This document shows, piece after piece, positions 29,513 to 39,416 of a stretch of DNA of 64,000 nt. The position numbers and the translations under genes are program-made. Origin of the DNA: Luminiphilus sp. (GTDB lineage: Bacteria > Pseudomonadota > Gammaproteobacteria > Pseudomonadales > Halieaceae); assembly GCA_029242325.1 (NCBI GenBank), contig JAQWUD010000016.1:186001-250000 (forward strand), in the 5' to 3' direction. Positions within the stretch are counted from its first letter, which is position 1. Each line of letters opens with the position of its first letter. The notes below the pieces were generated by a model. That model saw only the letters and a program-made list of their open reading frames with translations. It had not been told where the DNA came from and ran no database searches.

Positions 29513-29775
29513 TTTGGGCGTTGCGGTGGCGCACTCATCGGGCAGTTTACTGCCAGGCCCACCTATTAAAACCTTGGCGAAAATTTTGCGCTCCGCGCTC
29601 GCTCGCCAACGCCGAAGTGACTGACCACCGCACCATTGTGCTTGCCACATGCCACCCGCTAGACGATGCGACTTGGACAGACAATACAAACCCGTCCTAC
29701 TCTACACGGTTTTAAACCGGCATGTGCCGAACTGCGCCCACCAGACGCTGCCCCCAGACCGGGGCAAGATGACTA

Positions 29776-30993
29776 CTAGTGCTGCCGACCCTTGTTTGCA
29801 GCGATACGCAGACGCAAGGCATTGAGTTTGATGAACCCCTCAGCATCTTTCTGATCATACGCACCGCCATCAGCTTCAAAAGTGGCGATACTCTCGTCAA
29901 ATAGTGAATCGCTGGATCTGCGGCCGGTCACCGTTACATTGCCCTTATAGAGCGACACCCTCACGTCGCCGTTTACCACTGACTGAGTTTGATCAATGGC
30001 GGCCTGAAGCGCATGGCGCTCGGGAGACCACCAATAACCGTTGTAAATGAGCTTGGCGTATCGCGGCATGAGGTCGTCCTTGAGATGCGCCACTTCCCGA
30101 TCGAGGGTGATGGATTCGATTGCGCGATGAGCCCGCAGTAAAATACTGCCGCCCGGCGTTTCGTAGCAGCCCCGAGACTTCATTCCCACATAGCGGTTCT
30201 CCACGATATCTGCACGGCCAATGCCATTGGCGCCACCCCGCTCATTGAGCCTCGCCAGCACCTGCGCGGCCGTCATGGGCTCACCATCAATCGCGACAAC
30301 ATCCCCCTGCTCGAAAGTCAGCGTCAGTTCTTCTGCCCGGTCGGGGGCTGCCTGTGGACTGACCGTCCAGCGCCACATGTCCTCTTCGGGCGGCACCCAT
30401 GGGTCCTCCAGAACATCGCCCTCATAGGAGATGTGGAGGAGGTTAGCATCCATCGAGTAGGGCGATTTTTTCTGAGCATTAGCGAAATCCACCGCGATCT
30501 CATGCTGCTCACAATACGCCATTAGTGCCTCTCTGGAATTAAGGTCCCAGTCACGCCACGGCGCAATCACGTGAATACCCGGTTTTAGCGCGTAAGCGCC
30601 CAGCTCGAAGCGCACCTGGTCGTTTCCTTTGCCCGTAGCGCCGTGCGCAATAGCATCAGCACCGGTCTCATTGGCGATCTCGACGAGGCGTTTCGCAATC
30701 AGCGGCCTTGCGATCGACGTGCCCAAAAGGTATTCGCCCTCATATACCGTGTTGGCCCGGAACATGGGGAACACAAATTCGCTGACGAATGACTCGCGCA
30801 GATCTTCAATATAGATTTCTTCGACCCCTAACGCCTCCGCCTTGGCTCTGGCGGGCTCAACCTCCTCTCCCTGGCCGATATCTGCCGTGAAAGTCACGAC
30901 CTCGCATTGATAGGTTTCCTGCAACCAACGCACGATGACGGAGGTATCCAAACCACCCGAGTACGCCAGAACCACTTTGTTGACAGCCGCCAT
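29776..30993 (-). CDS. argG: Argininosuccinate synthase
   Basis: ArgG joins citrulline and aspartate with ATP to argininosuccinate in arginine synthesis. The 405-residue protein begins [19 protein letters not shown], containing the N-type ATP pyrophosphatase motif, and later has [16 protein letters not shown]. It belongs to the roughly 400-residue type found in Pseudomonas rather than the 447-residue E. coli type. The ATG at 30993 is preceded by AGG-rich sequence; the frame upstream to 31044 is not conserved. It is divergent from pyrC across about 120 bp. Confidence 0.97.
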   Translation of the reverse strand: MAAVNKVVLAYSGGLDTSVIVRWLQETYQCEVVTFTADIGQGEEVEPARAKAEALGVEEIYIEDLRESFVSEFVFPMFRANTVYEGEYLLGTSIARPLIAKRLVEIANETGADAIAHGATGKGNDQVRFELGAYALKPGIHVIAPWRDWDLNSREALMAYCEQHEIAVDFANAQKKSPYSMDANLLHISYEGDVLEDPWVPPEEDMWRWTVSPQAAPDRAEELTLTFEQGDVVAIDGEPMTAAQVLARLNERGGANGIGRADIVENRYVGMKSRGCYETPGGSILLRAHRAIESITLDREVAHLKDDLMPRYAKLIYNGYWWSPERHALQAAIDQTQSVVNGDVRVSLYKGNVTVTGRRSSDSLFDESIATFEADGGAYDQKDAEGFIKLNALRLRIAANKGRQH

Positions 30994-31113
30994 AACCTTA
31001 CCTACAAAAAATAGGGGGCGTAGTGTACGTCTGTGAATGCCCATGCGCCACAGATGCCGGTGTACTCGACAGACCTCTGCTACACTACTTGCACCAACAC
31101 TGTAGCCGTTCCC

Positions 31114-32154
31114 ATGACTTCGCTGAGCCTGACATTACCCGACGACTGGCATATTCATCTCAGGGATGGGATTGCCCTGAGCACGACCGTTCCAGATGTC
31201 GCGCGCTGGGCGGGTCGTGCGATTGTCATGCCGAATTTGACGCCGCCGGTACTGAATGTAGCCGATGCTCTGTCGTACCGCGATCGAATTCTCGCTCAGG
31301 TACCTGCCGGCTGCTCCTTCGAACCTCTCATGACCCTCTATCTGACCGATCACACTAGCAAAAAGATGGTCTCCGAAGCAGCAGCCTGCCCTATAGTGCA
31401 TGGCATCAAGTTGTACCCGGCAGGCGCTACGACCAACTCGGCAGCGGGAGTGACCACATTGGAAGCGCTCTACCCAGTGCTCGAAGCTATGGAATCCTGT
31501 GACGTCCCGTTGCTGATTCACGGCGAGGTCACCCGGGAGGACTGCGATATTTTCGACCGGGAGAAGGCTTTTATCGATTCCGCGCTGGTGCCACTGGTGG
31601 AGCGGTTCCCTGCGCTACGTGTGGTGTTCGAGCACATTACCACCAGTGAAGCCGTCCAGTTTGTCATGGGGGCTTCTCAACATGTCGCTGCTACGGTGAC
31701 AGCGCACCATCTTCTCTACAATCGAAACGACCTGTTGGTCGGCGGCGTCAAGCCACACCTGTTTTGCTTACCCGTTTTAAAACGAGACCATCATCAACTG
31801 GCGCTGAGAGCAGCCGTGACCTCCGGTAACAGCCGTTTTTTTCTAGGCACGGATTCAGCGCCACATACCCGACATGACAAGGAATCCAGCTGTGGTTGCG
31901 CTGGGTGTTACACCGCACATGCCGCGCTTGGGCTATATACGGAGGTTTTTGATGAAGAAAATGCGCTCGATAAACTGGAGGCGTTTGCCAGTTTCAATGG
32001 GCCGGACTTCTATCGCCTGCCTCGCAATAGCACTTCAGTAACCCTGACAAAACAGGCACAAGCGGTTCCAGAGGAAATCCCTCTCGGGCAGGACGCCCTG
32101 ATCCCGATTCGCGCGGGCGATACGGTGGGTTGGACAGTGACCTCAAGAAACTGA
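31114..32154 (+). CDS. pyrC: Dihydroorotase
   Basis: Zinc dihydroorotase, the third step of pyrimidine synthesis, interconverting carbamoyl aspartate and dihydroorotate. The metal motif [10 protein letters not shown] is at residue 12, and [21 protein letters not shown] marks the C-terminal active-site region. The 346-residue length and N-terminus match class II PyrC (E. coli 348). The ATG at 31114 is chosen because upstream codons are not conserved. The stop overlaps the start of rnt. Confidence 0.96.
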   Translation: MTSLSLTLPDDWHIHLRDGIALSTTVPDVARWAGRAIVMPNLTPPVLNVADALSYRDRILAQVPAGCSFEPLMTLYLTDHTSKKMVSEAAACPIVHGIKLYPAGATTNSAAGVTTLEALYPVLEAMESCDVPLLIHGEVTREDCDIFDREKAFIDSALVPLVERFPALRVVFEHITTSEAVQFVMGASQHVAATVTAHHLLYNRNDLLVGGVKPHLFCLPVLKRDHHQLALRAAVTSGNSRFFLGTDSAPHTRHDKESSCGCAGCYTAHAALGLYTEVFDEENALDKLEAFASFNGPDFYRLPRNSTSVTLTKQAQAVPEEIPLGQDALIPIRAGDTVGWTVTSRN

Positions 32155-32795
32155 TGTCCGTGCCCGCGCAACCATTAATTAAAGACCGCTTTCGCGGTTT
32201 TCTACCCGTTGTGGTCGATATCGAGACAGGCGGTTTTAACTGTCAAACCGACGCCATTTTGGAAATCGCGGTCACGCTATTGGAGATGGACGAGGAGGGT
32301 AATCTGGCCATCGCTGAGACGCATAGCCGCAACGTTGAACCCTTTGAAGGCGCCAATTTGGAGCCCTCGGCTTTGGAATTCACCGGTATCGACCCCGAGA
32401 GCCCGCTCAGGGGTGCCGTGCCAGAGGAAATTGCACTGGGCGAGTTGTTTGCGATCGTCAGACAGTCCGTAAAATCTCAACTCTGCAATCGCGCCGTCCT
32501 CGTGGGCCACAACGCTCATTTCGACGCAGGATTTCTCAATGTGGCGACGGAGCGAATCGGACTCAAACGCAATCCGTTTCACCCCTTCTCTTATTTTGAC
32601 ACCTCAACCCTCGCCGGCCTCGCGTTTGGCCACACCGTTCTCGCTCGCGCCTGTGCGCTCGCTAACATCCCCTTCGACAACAACGAGGCGCATTCAGCTG
32701 AATACGATGCAATGAAAACGGCAGAGCTCTTCTGTCTTATCGTGAATCGCTGGCAATCACTGGGGGGATGGACACCGCCTGCGGCCCCCGAATAA
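32154..32795 (+). CDS. rnt: Ribonuclease T
   Basis: RNase T is a 3'-5' exoribonuclease of the DEDDh group that trims tRNA CCA ends, 5S and 23S rRNA. The three Exo motifs are visible: VVDIETGGF near residue 20, GHNAHFD in the middle, and [10 protein letters not shown] near the C-terminus. Length 213 (E. coli 215). The ATG overlaps the pyrC stop (TGATG). Its 3' end overlaps the convergent deacylase gene by 59 bp. Confidence 0.95.
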   Translation: MSVPAQPLIKDRFRGFLPVVVDIETGGFNCQTDAILEIAVTLLEMDEEGNLAIAETHSRNVEPFEGANLEPSALEFTGIDPESPLRGAVPEEIALGELFAIVRQSVKSQLCNRAVLVGHNAHFDAGFLNVATERIGLKRNPFHPFSYFDTSTLAGLAFGHTVLARACALANIPFDNNEAHSAEYDAMKTAELFCLIVNRWQSLGGWTPPAAPE

Positions 32796-34488
32796 CCCGG
32801 CCGGGATATTCTCCAGTGCTCTTCCCGCCACGAAAAGTCACTCGGCCAGACTTGATCGTATAGTCGTAACCCGAGGCCGTCTGCAGCAAGCGTCTCCCGC
32901 CTGCCGGCAAATCGAAGGCGACCGTTGGGAGATGAAGCTCCAGTGATTCCAGATCAATCACATTGAGGTCTGCCAGCAACCCTGGCGCCAACACACCCCG
33001 ATCTTCAAAACCGTACAGTCTCGCCGTATCGTGACACTGGCGCCTGATCGCCCGCTCCAGCGGAACGCGGTTTCCCGCCCGGTCACGGACCCAGTGCTGC
33101 AACATGAAGGTTGTGGCCGCAGCGTCGCAAATAGTGCCACAGTGTGCACCGCCGTCTGAAAGGGAGTTCACACAGTCATCGGAGTCCAGCGCTCCTTCAA
33201 GGAAATCAAGATTACCGTTTGCGTAGTTGAGGAGCGGAAAATAAATCATGCCCGATCCTTCCCCACGCATCATGAAATCATAGACATACTCATCGGGTGA
33301 TACACCTGCAGCCAAGGCGCGTTGCTCAATTGACTCCTCAACCGTGGGTTCGTAGTTGAACCCGGGCAACATCTCATACTGCATGGAATGGGCGGTCTCC
33401 ATTAAATCGGCAATCAACTGGAGATCACTCCCGGTTGGCTCTCCCCGCTCGGACAAAAGACGGGACCTGAAGTCGGCGTCCTGCAACTGCTGCCACTGCT
33501 CCTCCCAAGGCTTGTCCGCAATTGCCTTCCAACTAGGTCGCTGCGAAAAGGGATGAAACGTGGAGCGCCAGCCCAAAATCAGCCCGGTGCCCCGCATGGA
33601 AATCTGCGCAACGATATTCCCTCCTTTGCGGTTTTGGGCACGCATCTCGGCGAGCTGATCTTTGAACGGTAAGCCTTTGATGGGAGATTCCAACGCGGTA
33701 AACGTCACCGGCGCCCCTGTTTCTCGACTCAGATCACCCATCCACTCGAACTCGTTCCACTCAGGCAATAAATCGCTCGCCATCTCAAATACACCGTGCC
33801 CCGCCCGTTTCAATGCATGCCCTATCCCTATCAACTCCTCCTTGGTCGCCGTAGTGCCTGGCACCAGTTCACCGTCGATGGACTTGTGGAGAATCGTCCG
33901 CGAAGTGGAGAAACCCACCGCACCTGCTGTCAGGCCCTCTTCCACGATCGCCGACATGCGCGCAATCTCAGTTTCGGTGGGTTCCTCATCAGCGGCGCCA
34001 CGATCTCCCATCACGTAGGCTCGCACTGCCCCGTGGGGGACCTGAGCAGCCACATCAACCGCACGATCCAGTCCCTCCAAAGCATCCAGATATTCAGGAA
34101 ACGATTCCCAGTTCCATGTCATACCCTCGGTCAGTGCACTACCCGGGATATCTTCCACGCCTTCCATGAGTCCGACTAACCATTCTTGGCGATCAGGCGC
34201 GGCGGGCGCAAAGCCGACTCCGCAGTTACCCATCACCACTGTCGTAACGCCATGCCATGAGGACGGTGCCATTTCCTGATCCCAAGTTGCCTGGCCATCA
34301 TAGTGCGTGTGGATATCAACAAAACCCGGTATCACGATGCGACCCGTGGCATCGATCTCCTCGGTGCCGTTCTCGATCAGATCGCCCATCGCTACAATAC
34401 GATCACCAATGACCCCGACGTCCATTACTTCCGCCCGGTTGCCTGTACCGTCCACTACCAGACCACCGGATATCTTTAAATCAAACAT
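32737..34488 (-). CDS. N-acyl-D-amino-acid deacylase family amidohydrolase
   Basis: Metal-dependent hydrolase of the D-aminoacylase/dihydroorotase superfamily (583 residues). The N-terminal metal motif is [19 protein letters not shown] at about residue 52, and the late aspartate is in [15 protein letters not shown]. The family removes N-acyl groups from D-amino acids, but many members have other substrates, so the exact reaction is open. It is the last gene of a leftward block with mpl, an RND transporter, a YkgJ-like and a LON-domain gene, and overlaps rnt at the 3' end. Confidence 0.85.
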   Translation of the reverse strand: MFDLKISGGLVVDGTGNRAEVMDVGVIGDRIVAMGDLIENGTEEIDATGRIVIPGFVDIHTHYDGQATWDQEMAPSSWHGVTTVVMGNCGVGFAPAAPDRQEWLVGLMEGVEDIPGSALTEGMTWNWESFPEYLDALEGLDRAVDVAAQVPHGAVRAYVMGDRGAADEEPTETEIARMSAIVEEGLTAGAVGFSTSRTILHKSIDGELVPGTTATKEELIGIGHALKRAGHGVFEMASDLLPEWNEFEWMGDLSRETGAPVTFTALESPIKGLPFKDQLAEMRAQNRKGGNIVAQISMRGTGLILGWRSTFHPFSQRPSWKAIADKPWEEQWQQLQDADFRSRLLSERGEPTGSDLQLIADLMETAHSMQYEMLPGFNYEPTVEESIEQRALAAGVSPDEYVYDFMMRGEGSGMIYFPLLNYANGNLDFLEGALDSDDCVNSLSDGGAHCGTICDAAATTFMLQHWVRDRAGNRVPLERAIRRQCHDTARLYGFEDRGVLAPGLLADLNVIDLESLELHLPTVAFDLPAGGRRLLQTASGYDYTIKSGRVTFRGGKSTGEYPGRVIRGPQAVSIPPVIASDSR

Positions 34489-34544
34489 CGTTTCACTTCC
34501 TTTTCTGTCACGGGCCCGCAGTCGGGCTTGTCGATATACTGATC

Positions 34545-35147
34545 CTATCTGGCCTCGTCGCCGCTCAGTGCCACCAATATCTTATCCATTTCATCAAGTA
34601 ACGGCTCAATCTCGGTCATGCCCTGAAGGTGATATTTGATTTCCTCTTCTATAGGCAGCAACTGAGCAAGTTGGGCACTCACGCACCAAGCATCCGACAG
34701 ATCACTGCGCAAAGATAAACGCTGAATCTGAGGGTGCCGAAGTAAGCCAGTCAGCACCTCCGCAAGACCGGTGTAAGCCTCGGGCAGGGGTACAGGCTGT
34801 GGCGGCTGATGTAACTGCACCTCCGCCTTGACTAGACCATCCGGCTCTCGCCATACCGACCCCACATCAAAACTCTGCTGTCCCTCAATCATAATGCCAA
34901 GCAGACCGTTGGATAGCTGATCCCAATCAACAATACGGGCATAGGTGCCGTACTGGCCCACGTTAGGGGCATTACGGGATCCGCCTGAAACCTCAGATCC
35001 CTGTTTTAGCCAAACGACCCCAAAACCTTCATCTTCGCGCATGCATCGGGCAACAAGATCTACATATCTTTGCTCGAAGATTTGCAAGGACATCCGCCCG
35101 AGGGGCATGAGAATAGATGACAGGGGAAACAGGGCGATTTCAGTCAT
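34545..35147 (-). CDS. LON substrate-binding domain protein
   Basis: A 200-residue protein that consists only of the LON N-terminal domain, with ALFPLSSILMPLGRMSLQIFEQRYVDLVARC at the start (given here as the span of residues 5-35), without ATPase or protease parts. Such stand-alone proteins are common in proteobacteria and of unclear role, perhaps binding protein substrates. It lies 4 nt after the YkgJ-like gene in the same direction. Confidence 0.85.
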   Translation of the reverse strand: MTEIALFPLSSILMPLGRMSLQIFEQRYVDLVARCMREDEGFGVVWLKQGSEVSGGSRNAPNVGQYGTYARIVDWDQLSNGLLGIMIEGQQSFDVGSVWREPDGLVKAEVQLHQPPQPVPLPEAYTGLAEVLTGLLRHPQIQRLSLRSDLSDAWCVSAQLAQLLPIEEEIKYHLQGMTEIEPLLDEMDKILVALSGDEAR

Positions 35148-35151
35148 GGCA

Positions 35152-35412
35152 TCAAGCTACCGTGGTCGTGGTGCGCTCGAGAAGCCGGAGCAACAAGCGC
35201 GCCTCATCTTGGCTGTTACCGCATATGGACGGCTCTGGCATAAATGCATGGCAAGCTGCCGGGCGCCGCGGATCCCCGAACAACCCGCAACGCGAGTCGG
35301 GCAACAAATGCAGGCAACGGACCCCCGCCGGCTTGCCATCAGGCATATCCAGAAAGGCCCGGGTAATGCCTGGCTCGATACAACACGCCCCACAGTTTGG
35401 TCGACATTCCAT
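35152..35412 (-). CDS. YkgJ family cysteine cluster protein
   Basis: An 86-residue protein with the N-terminal cluster CRPNCGACC and later cysteines in VRCLHLLPDSRCGLFG, ACHAF and SICGN. The family (UPF0153/YkgJ) is thought to hold a zinc or iron-sulfur site; function unknown. Its ATG overlaps the TGA of the RND transporter gene by one base (TGATG on the minus strand), so translation is coupled. Confidence 0.87.
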   Translation of the reverse strand: MECRPNCGACCIEPGITRAFLDMPDGKPAGVRCLHLLPDSRCGLFGDPRRPAACHAFMPEPSICGNSQDEARLLLRLLERTTTTVA

Positions 35413-37937
35413 CAGCGGTCTTCAGGTCCAAATGGCCTGAACATCATAATCAGCTTTGGCAATAGAAGCAGCGCACCCGCTACCGCGGCGACCATGGCGA
35501 CCACGGTGAGCACACCAAAATAAAGGCTGGGAGTGAAATTAGAGAGCGTGAGCATAGAGAAGCCAACGACCACGGTAAGCGTCGTGTAATACATAGCCCT
35601 TCCAATACTCCCGTGACTACGACGCATGGCCGCGCGGTAGTTTCGATCAACAGCAATCTCTTCTCTGAACCGGTGTAAATAGTGGATACAGTCGTCGACG
35701 CCTATCCCGACCACAATCGCAGCAATGGTGATGGTCATGATATCCAGTGGAATGCCGGTCAGCCCCATAAGACCCAAGACAAGGCCGGCAGCCAACAGAT
35801 TCGGCGCGAGTGCTAGTAACGCTATGGAAAGCGATCGGAATAACGCCCAGAACATCAGCCCGATGGCAGTGAAGACGGCGCCCAGCGTCATAATCTGCGA
35901 CTGAAACAGACTCTGTAGCACGTTGTTATAAAGCACCAGTAAAGAAGTAAATCGCAATCTGTCGGGTTCGATACCCGTCCGCTCAAGAATCTCTGCGCGC
36001 AGTTCCCGCAAGTAGGTATCGCGCCGCAAAGACTCGCTGGTTTCGCGAACCCTCACACTGAGGCGCGTCTCCTGACCGGCAGCAAAATAGTAGGGCGTCA
36101 CCAATGCGTCATTCACATCGTCTGGCAGGCTGCTCTCAATCAGCGCCAGCTCGACTCCACCGAGTTTCCCTCCGTACAGGCCATCCATCACCTCGAAGGC
36201 TGTCGACAGCGACAGCACTTTGCCGCTTTCTTCCCTCGCGGTAATGATCTCTTGCACTTCATCAATAAGTTGCCGCCCCGGCACCGAAAACCAATAACCC
36301 GCGCGCTCGCTGTCCTCTGCGCCAAACCCGAAATCAATGCCGAAGGCCTCATCAAAGAAACCATCGCCCTCTTCCCAATCATCGGTGCCTGGGGAGGTTT
36401 CCGCGCTATCGACCGCCTCCACATCAGCGGGCGCCAACAAGATCACATCGAGCGGAATCGTACCGCCCAGCCGGGCGTCAAGAAGTTCCATGCCCTGATA
36501 GATTTCTGTGTGCTCTTTAAAATAGTCGATGAAGCGATTCTCGACTTCAAGCGCGCGGATTCCTGCCACAGAAAGAACAACGAGGCCCATTGTCACCACG
36601 ACCACCGACCGGCCATGGCGTTCAACGATCCCTGCGAATCGGGCGGTAAACGGCACATCGGGCTTGCCGGTCGTCGACAAGGTTCTGTCGGGGATGATCG
36701 CCATGAGCGCGGGGACTACCGTGAAAGCCGAGCAAAACCCGATCACGATGCCGGTTGTCATCATCCACCCAAAATCGATTACCGGTTGAAGCCCCGCCAC
36801 TACCAGAGAAGCAAAAGCCACGATCGTTGTCATGGCGGTGTACAGGCAGGGCACCAACATCAAGCGAGTTGCGTCCGCCGCGAGTTTTTTTTGCGGTGTA
36901 TCGGGCTGCTTGTGCTGCAATTCTCGATAGCGCACGACAAGGTGTATCGAGAGTGACAGGGTAACAATCAAGAGCACGGCAACCGAATTGGAAGAGATGA
37001 CGGTCATACGCCAATCGGTACCAGCTAACACCCCCAGTAGCAGTGTGGCGGTGCTACTGCAGGCAAACAGCGGGATAAATACCCACTTCAGACTCCGAAA
37101 AATCAGCCACAACACGATCGCCATCACGGCTAAAATCGCAGTGCCAAAGGTGACCAAATCGGAGCGGACGAATGCCATCATGTCCGCGGCGATCATGGGC
37201 ACGCCGCCAACGAAAATTCTGGCGTACGGCCTAAAACGCTCCGCAACCGCCCTCACGGAAGCGACCACCCGATCTCGCTCAGTGGCTATCCTCGCCAATG
37301 ACTGATCATATGCCGCCTCTACCTGCTGCAACCGAAGTATGCCCGGGGCATCCAGTTGTTCTAATCGAGCGAGCTCGCGCAACGACTCCCGCTCCACCAA
37401 CAATGCCTCTGCTTCAGCGTCCCGCTGCAGAGACACCTGAACGGCCGTCAGATCCCCTTCCTCGCTGACCAAAAGATTCCGATAGATAGGGCTCGAAGTC
37501 AGCTCAGCCAGCGCAAGCGCTCGATCGACAGTCGGGTCGCGTAAGGTAGGCATGCTATTCGCACTGGCTAAATCTGTGAGTGACAGCGGAGGGCTCTCAA
37601 GGAGTGGCACATCCAGTAGCGTCGTCACGCCCTGCACCCCCGGCAGACGCGACAATTCGTCAGCCATAGCGGCCAAAGGCTCAAGCGAATCAGGCGACAA
37701 AAGCGCGACACCCGGCTCCCAGGTCAGGATCAGAAACTCATTACCCGCATATTTTTCTGAAGACGACCGAAAGTAGGCCAGGTCAGGATCACCCTGGAGC
37801 AAAAGCGAATCCGAGGAGGCATCGAGTCTGAGCTTGGGGAGTTGCCAGAGCGCACTTGCCACAATCAGGGCGAAGCACAGGAGCACCAACCAAGGTCGCC
37901 GAAGGATCAACTCATAAAACCGCTCTGCAATACTCAC
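35412..37937 (-). CDS. MMPL/RND superfamily transporter
   Basis: A large membrane protein of 841 residues with two repeats, each of a single segment, a periplasmic domain and five clustered segments (12 in total). The second cluster has GIGVDDCIHYLHRFREE, characteristic of MMPL/HpnN/SecD-like RND proteins. These usually move lipids or hydrophobic compounds towards the outer membrane; no adaptor or outer-membrane partner gene is beside it. An acidic insert (TSPGTDDWEEGDG) lies in the second periplasmic domain near residue 530. It starts with ATG 2 nt after the mpl stop. Confidence 0.88.
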   Translation of the reverse strand: MSIAERFYELILRRPWLVLLCFALIVASALWQLPKLRLDASSDSLLLQGDPDLAYFRSSSEKYAGNEFLILTWEPGVALLSPDSLEPLAAMADELSRLPGVQGVTTLLDVPLLESPPLSLTDLASANSMPTLRDPTVDRALALAELTSSPIYRNLLVSEEGDLTAVQVSLQRDAEAEALLVERESLRELARLEQLDAPGILRLQQVEAAYDQSLARIATERDRVVASVRAVAERFRPYARIFVGGVPMIAADMMAFVRSDLVTFGTAILAVMAIVLWLIFRSLKWVFIPLFACSSTATLLLGVLAGTDWRMTVISSNSVAVLLIVTLSLSIHLVVRYRELQHKQPDTPQKKLAADATRLMLVPCLYTAMTTIVAFASLVVAGLQPVIDFGWMMTTGIVIGFCSAFTVVPALMAIIPDRTLSTTGKPDVPFTARFAGIVERHGRSVVVVTMGLVVLSVAGIRALEVENRFIDYFKEHTEIYQGMELLDARLGGTIPLDVILLAPADVEAVDSAETSPGTDDWEEGDGFFDEAFGIDFGFGAEDSERAGYWFSVPGRQLIDEVQEIITAREESGKVLSLSTAFEVMDGLYGGKLGGVELALIESSLPDDVNDALVTPYYFAAGQETRLSVRVRETSESLRRDTYLRELRAEILERTGIEPDRLRFTSLLVLYNNVLQSLFQSQIMTLGAVFTAIGLMFWALFRSLSIALLALAPNLLAAGLVLGLMGLTGIPLDIMTITIAAIVVGIGVDDCIHYLHRFREEIAVDRNYRAAMRRSHGSIGRAMYYTTLTVVVGFSMLTLSNFTPSLYFGVLTVVAMVAAVAGALLLLPKLIMMFRPFGPEDR

Positions 37938-37939
37938 TG

Positions 37940-39313
37940 CTACACTGCTCCATCCAGCGCCGCCAACAAGCGGCCATGGAGACCATCAAAGCCGCCATTG
38001 CTCATGATTACCACGCTATCCCCCGACGCAGTTAGCGTCAGGAGCCTTTCAATAATCGCTTCTGTGTTGAAGAGTACTTCGTGTCCCACCTCGCCGCCCA
38101 CCGCACTTTCAAGCTCCCAATCCAAACCTGACGGCTGTAGCCACAAAGTATTGCTCGCCGATCGAGTGCAGTCTGCAAGCGTCGCGCTGTGCTCTCCGAG
38201 GCGCATGGTATTGGAGCGCGGTTCGATCACGGCAACCAGTTTCCCGGATGCCGTCTGCGCCCGCAACGCCTCGAGTGTGCTAGCAATAGCCGTCGGGTGA
38301 TGGGCGAAATCGTCGTACACCGCGACGCCGGCCGGGCAACCAATCAATTCCAGTCTTCGCTTTACGCCTCGGAATGTCGTCAACGCAGTGACAGCGTGCT
38401 CCAACGTCACGCCCACATGCGCTGCGGCAGCGATGGCTGCTGTCGCGTTCGCAGCATTATGTTCGCCAATTAATGACCAGCCAAGACTCGCAGTCTCGCC
38501 AGTCGGAGAGGTCACGACCAGCTGATCCGCCTGAGCGGACAGCGCGCGCCATGACCAGCACGCCTCATTCCCATGCTTGATGGGCTGGACCGTTACAACG
38601 GGTGTCCAAACTCCTCGCTGCAGAACCCTATCGATGGCCATCCCGGGGCCGCGAATGATCTGGCCCTCACCCGGGACACAGCGCACTAAATGGTGGAACT
38701 GCGTCTCGATGGCTGCCAGATCTGGAAAGATGTCGGCATGGTCATACTCCAGATTGTTGATCACCAACGTGCGCGGACGGTAATGAACAAACTTGGAGCG
38801 CTTGTCGAAAAACGCAGCGTCATACTCGTCTGCCTCGACGACGAAAAACCGGCCACCCCCCAACCTGGCCGAGATCTCAAAATTCCCGGGCACACCACCG
38901 ATCAAAAAGCCGGGTTCCAGCCCCGCACAGTCCAATATCCAGGCCAACATGCTGGCGGTACTGGTTTTACCGTGGGTGCCCGCTACGGCCAGCACCCACT
39001 GATCTTGCAAAATATGTCTACCCAACCATTCAGGCCCCGAGACATACCGCAAGCCTCTGCTGAGCGTCGCCTCAACAACAGGGAGACCTCGGGACAGTGC
39101 GTTACCCACCACCACGCAGCCGGGGGTTGGCGTTAGCTGTTCCTCGCCATAGCCATCGACCAGCGGGATACCACTGTCGGCTAGCTGGGTGCTCATAGGG
39201 GGGTATATATTGCGGTCAGATCCCGTCACGTCAAAACCCGACTCCCTCGCGAGCAACGCCAATCCGCCCATGAAGGTACCGCATATACCCAGAATATGAA
39301 TGTGATCAGACAA
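37940..39313 (-). CDS. mpl: UDP-MurNAc:L-Ala-gamma-D-Glu-meso-Dap ligase Mpl
   Basis: Mpl recycles murein tripeptide by joining it to UDP-N-acetylmuramic acid. The N-terminus MSDHIHILGICGTFMGGLA and the ATP motif VAGTHGKTSTASML near residue 112 are typical of Mpl and distinguish it from MurC. The start is taken as TTG at 39313, with GGAG 7 nt upstream; this gives 457 residues, exactly the E. coli length. The frame is open to 39406. It begins the leftward block of envelope-related genes and is divergent from the phosphofructokinase gene. Confidence 0.93.
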   Translation of the reverse strand: MSDHIHILGICGTFMGGLALLARESGFDVTGSDRNIYPPMSTQLADSGIPLVDGYGEEQLTPTPGCVVVGNALSRGLPVVEATLSRGLRYVSGPEWLGRHILQDQWVLAVAGTHGKTSTASMLAWILDCAGLEPGFLIGGVPGNFEISARLGGGRFFVVEADEYDAAFFDKRSKFVHYRPRTLVINNLEYDHADIFPDLAAIETQFHHLVRCVPGEGQIIRGPGMAIDRVLQRGVWTPVVTVQPIKHGNEACWSWRALSAQADQLVVTSPTGETASLGWSLIGEHNAANATAAIAAAAHVGVTLEHAVTALTTFRGVKRRLELIGCPAGVAVYDDFAHHPTAIASTLEALRAQTASGKLVAVIEPRSNTMRLGEHSATLADCTRSASNTLWLQPSGLDWELESAVGGEVGHEVLFNTEAIIERLLTLTASGDSVVIMSNGGFDGLHGRLLAALDGAV

Positions 39314-39416
39314 GGGGGTTCTCCACACTAAGAAGAGGTTATCACGCGCAGTTTGCCATTGCGTCTCGTGGGGACTACGGTACGCACTTCTCTCGCGTCC
39401 AGCCAAGTGCTTGATA

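Noticed and set aside
29700-29730. Palindrome CGGTTTTAAACCG downstream of argG as a terminator
   Set aside because: The stem is short and AT-centred, with no T-run after it in the argG direction.
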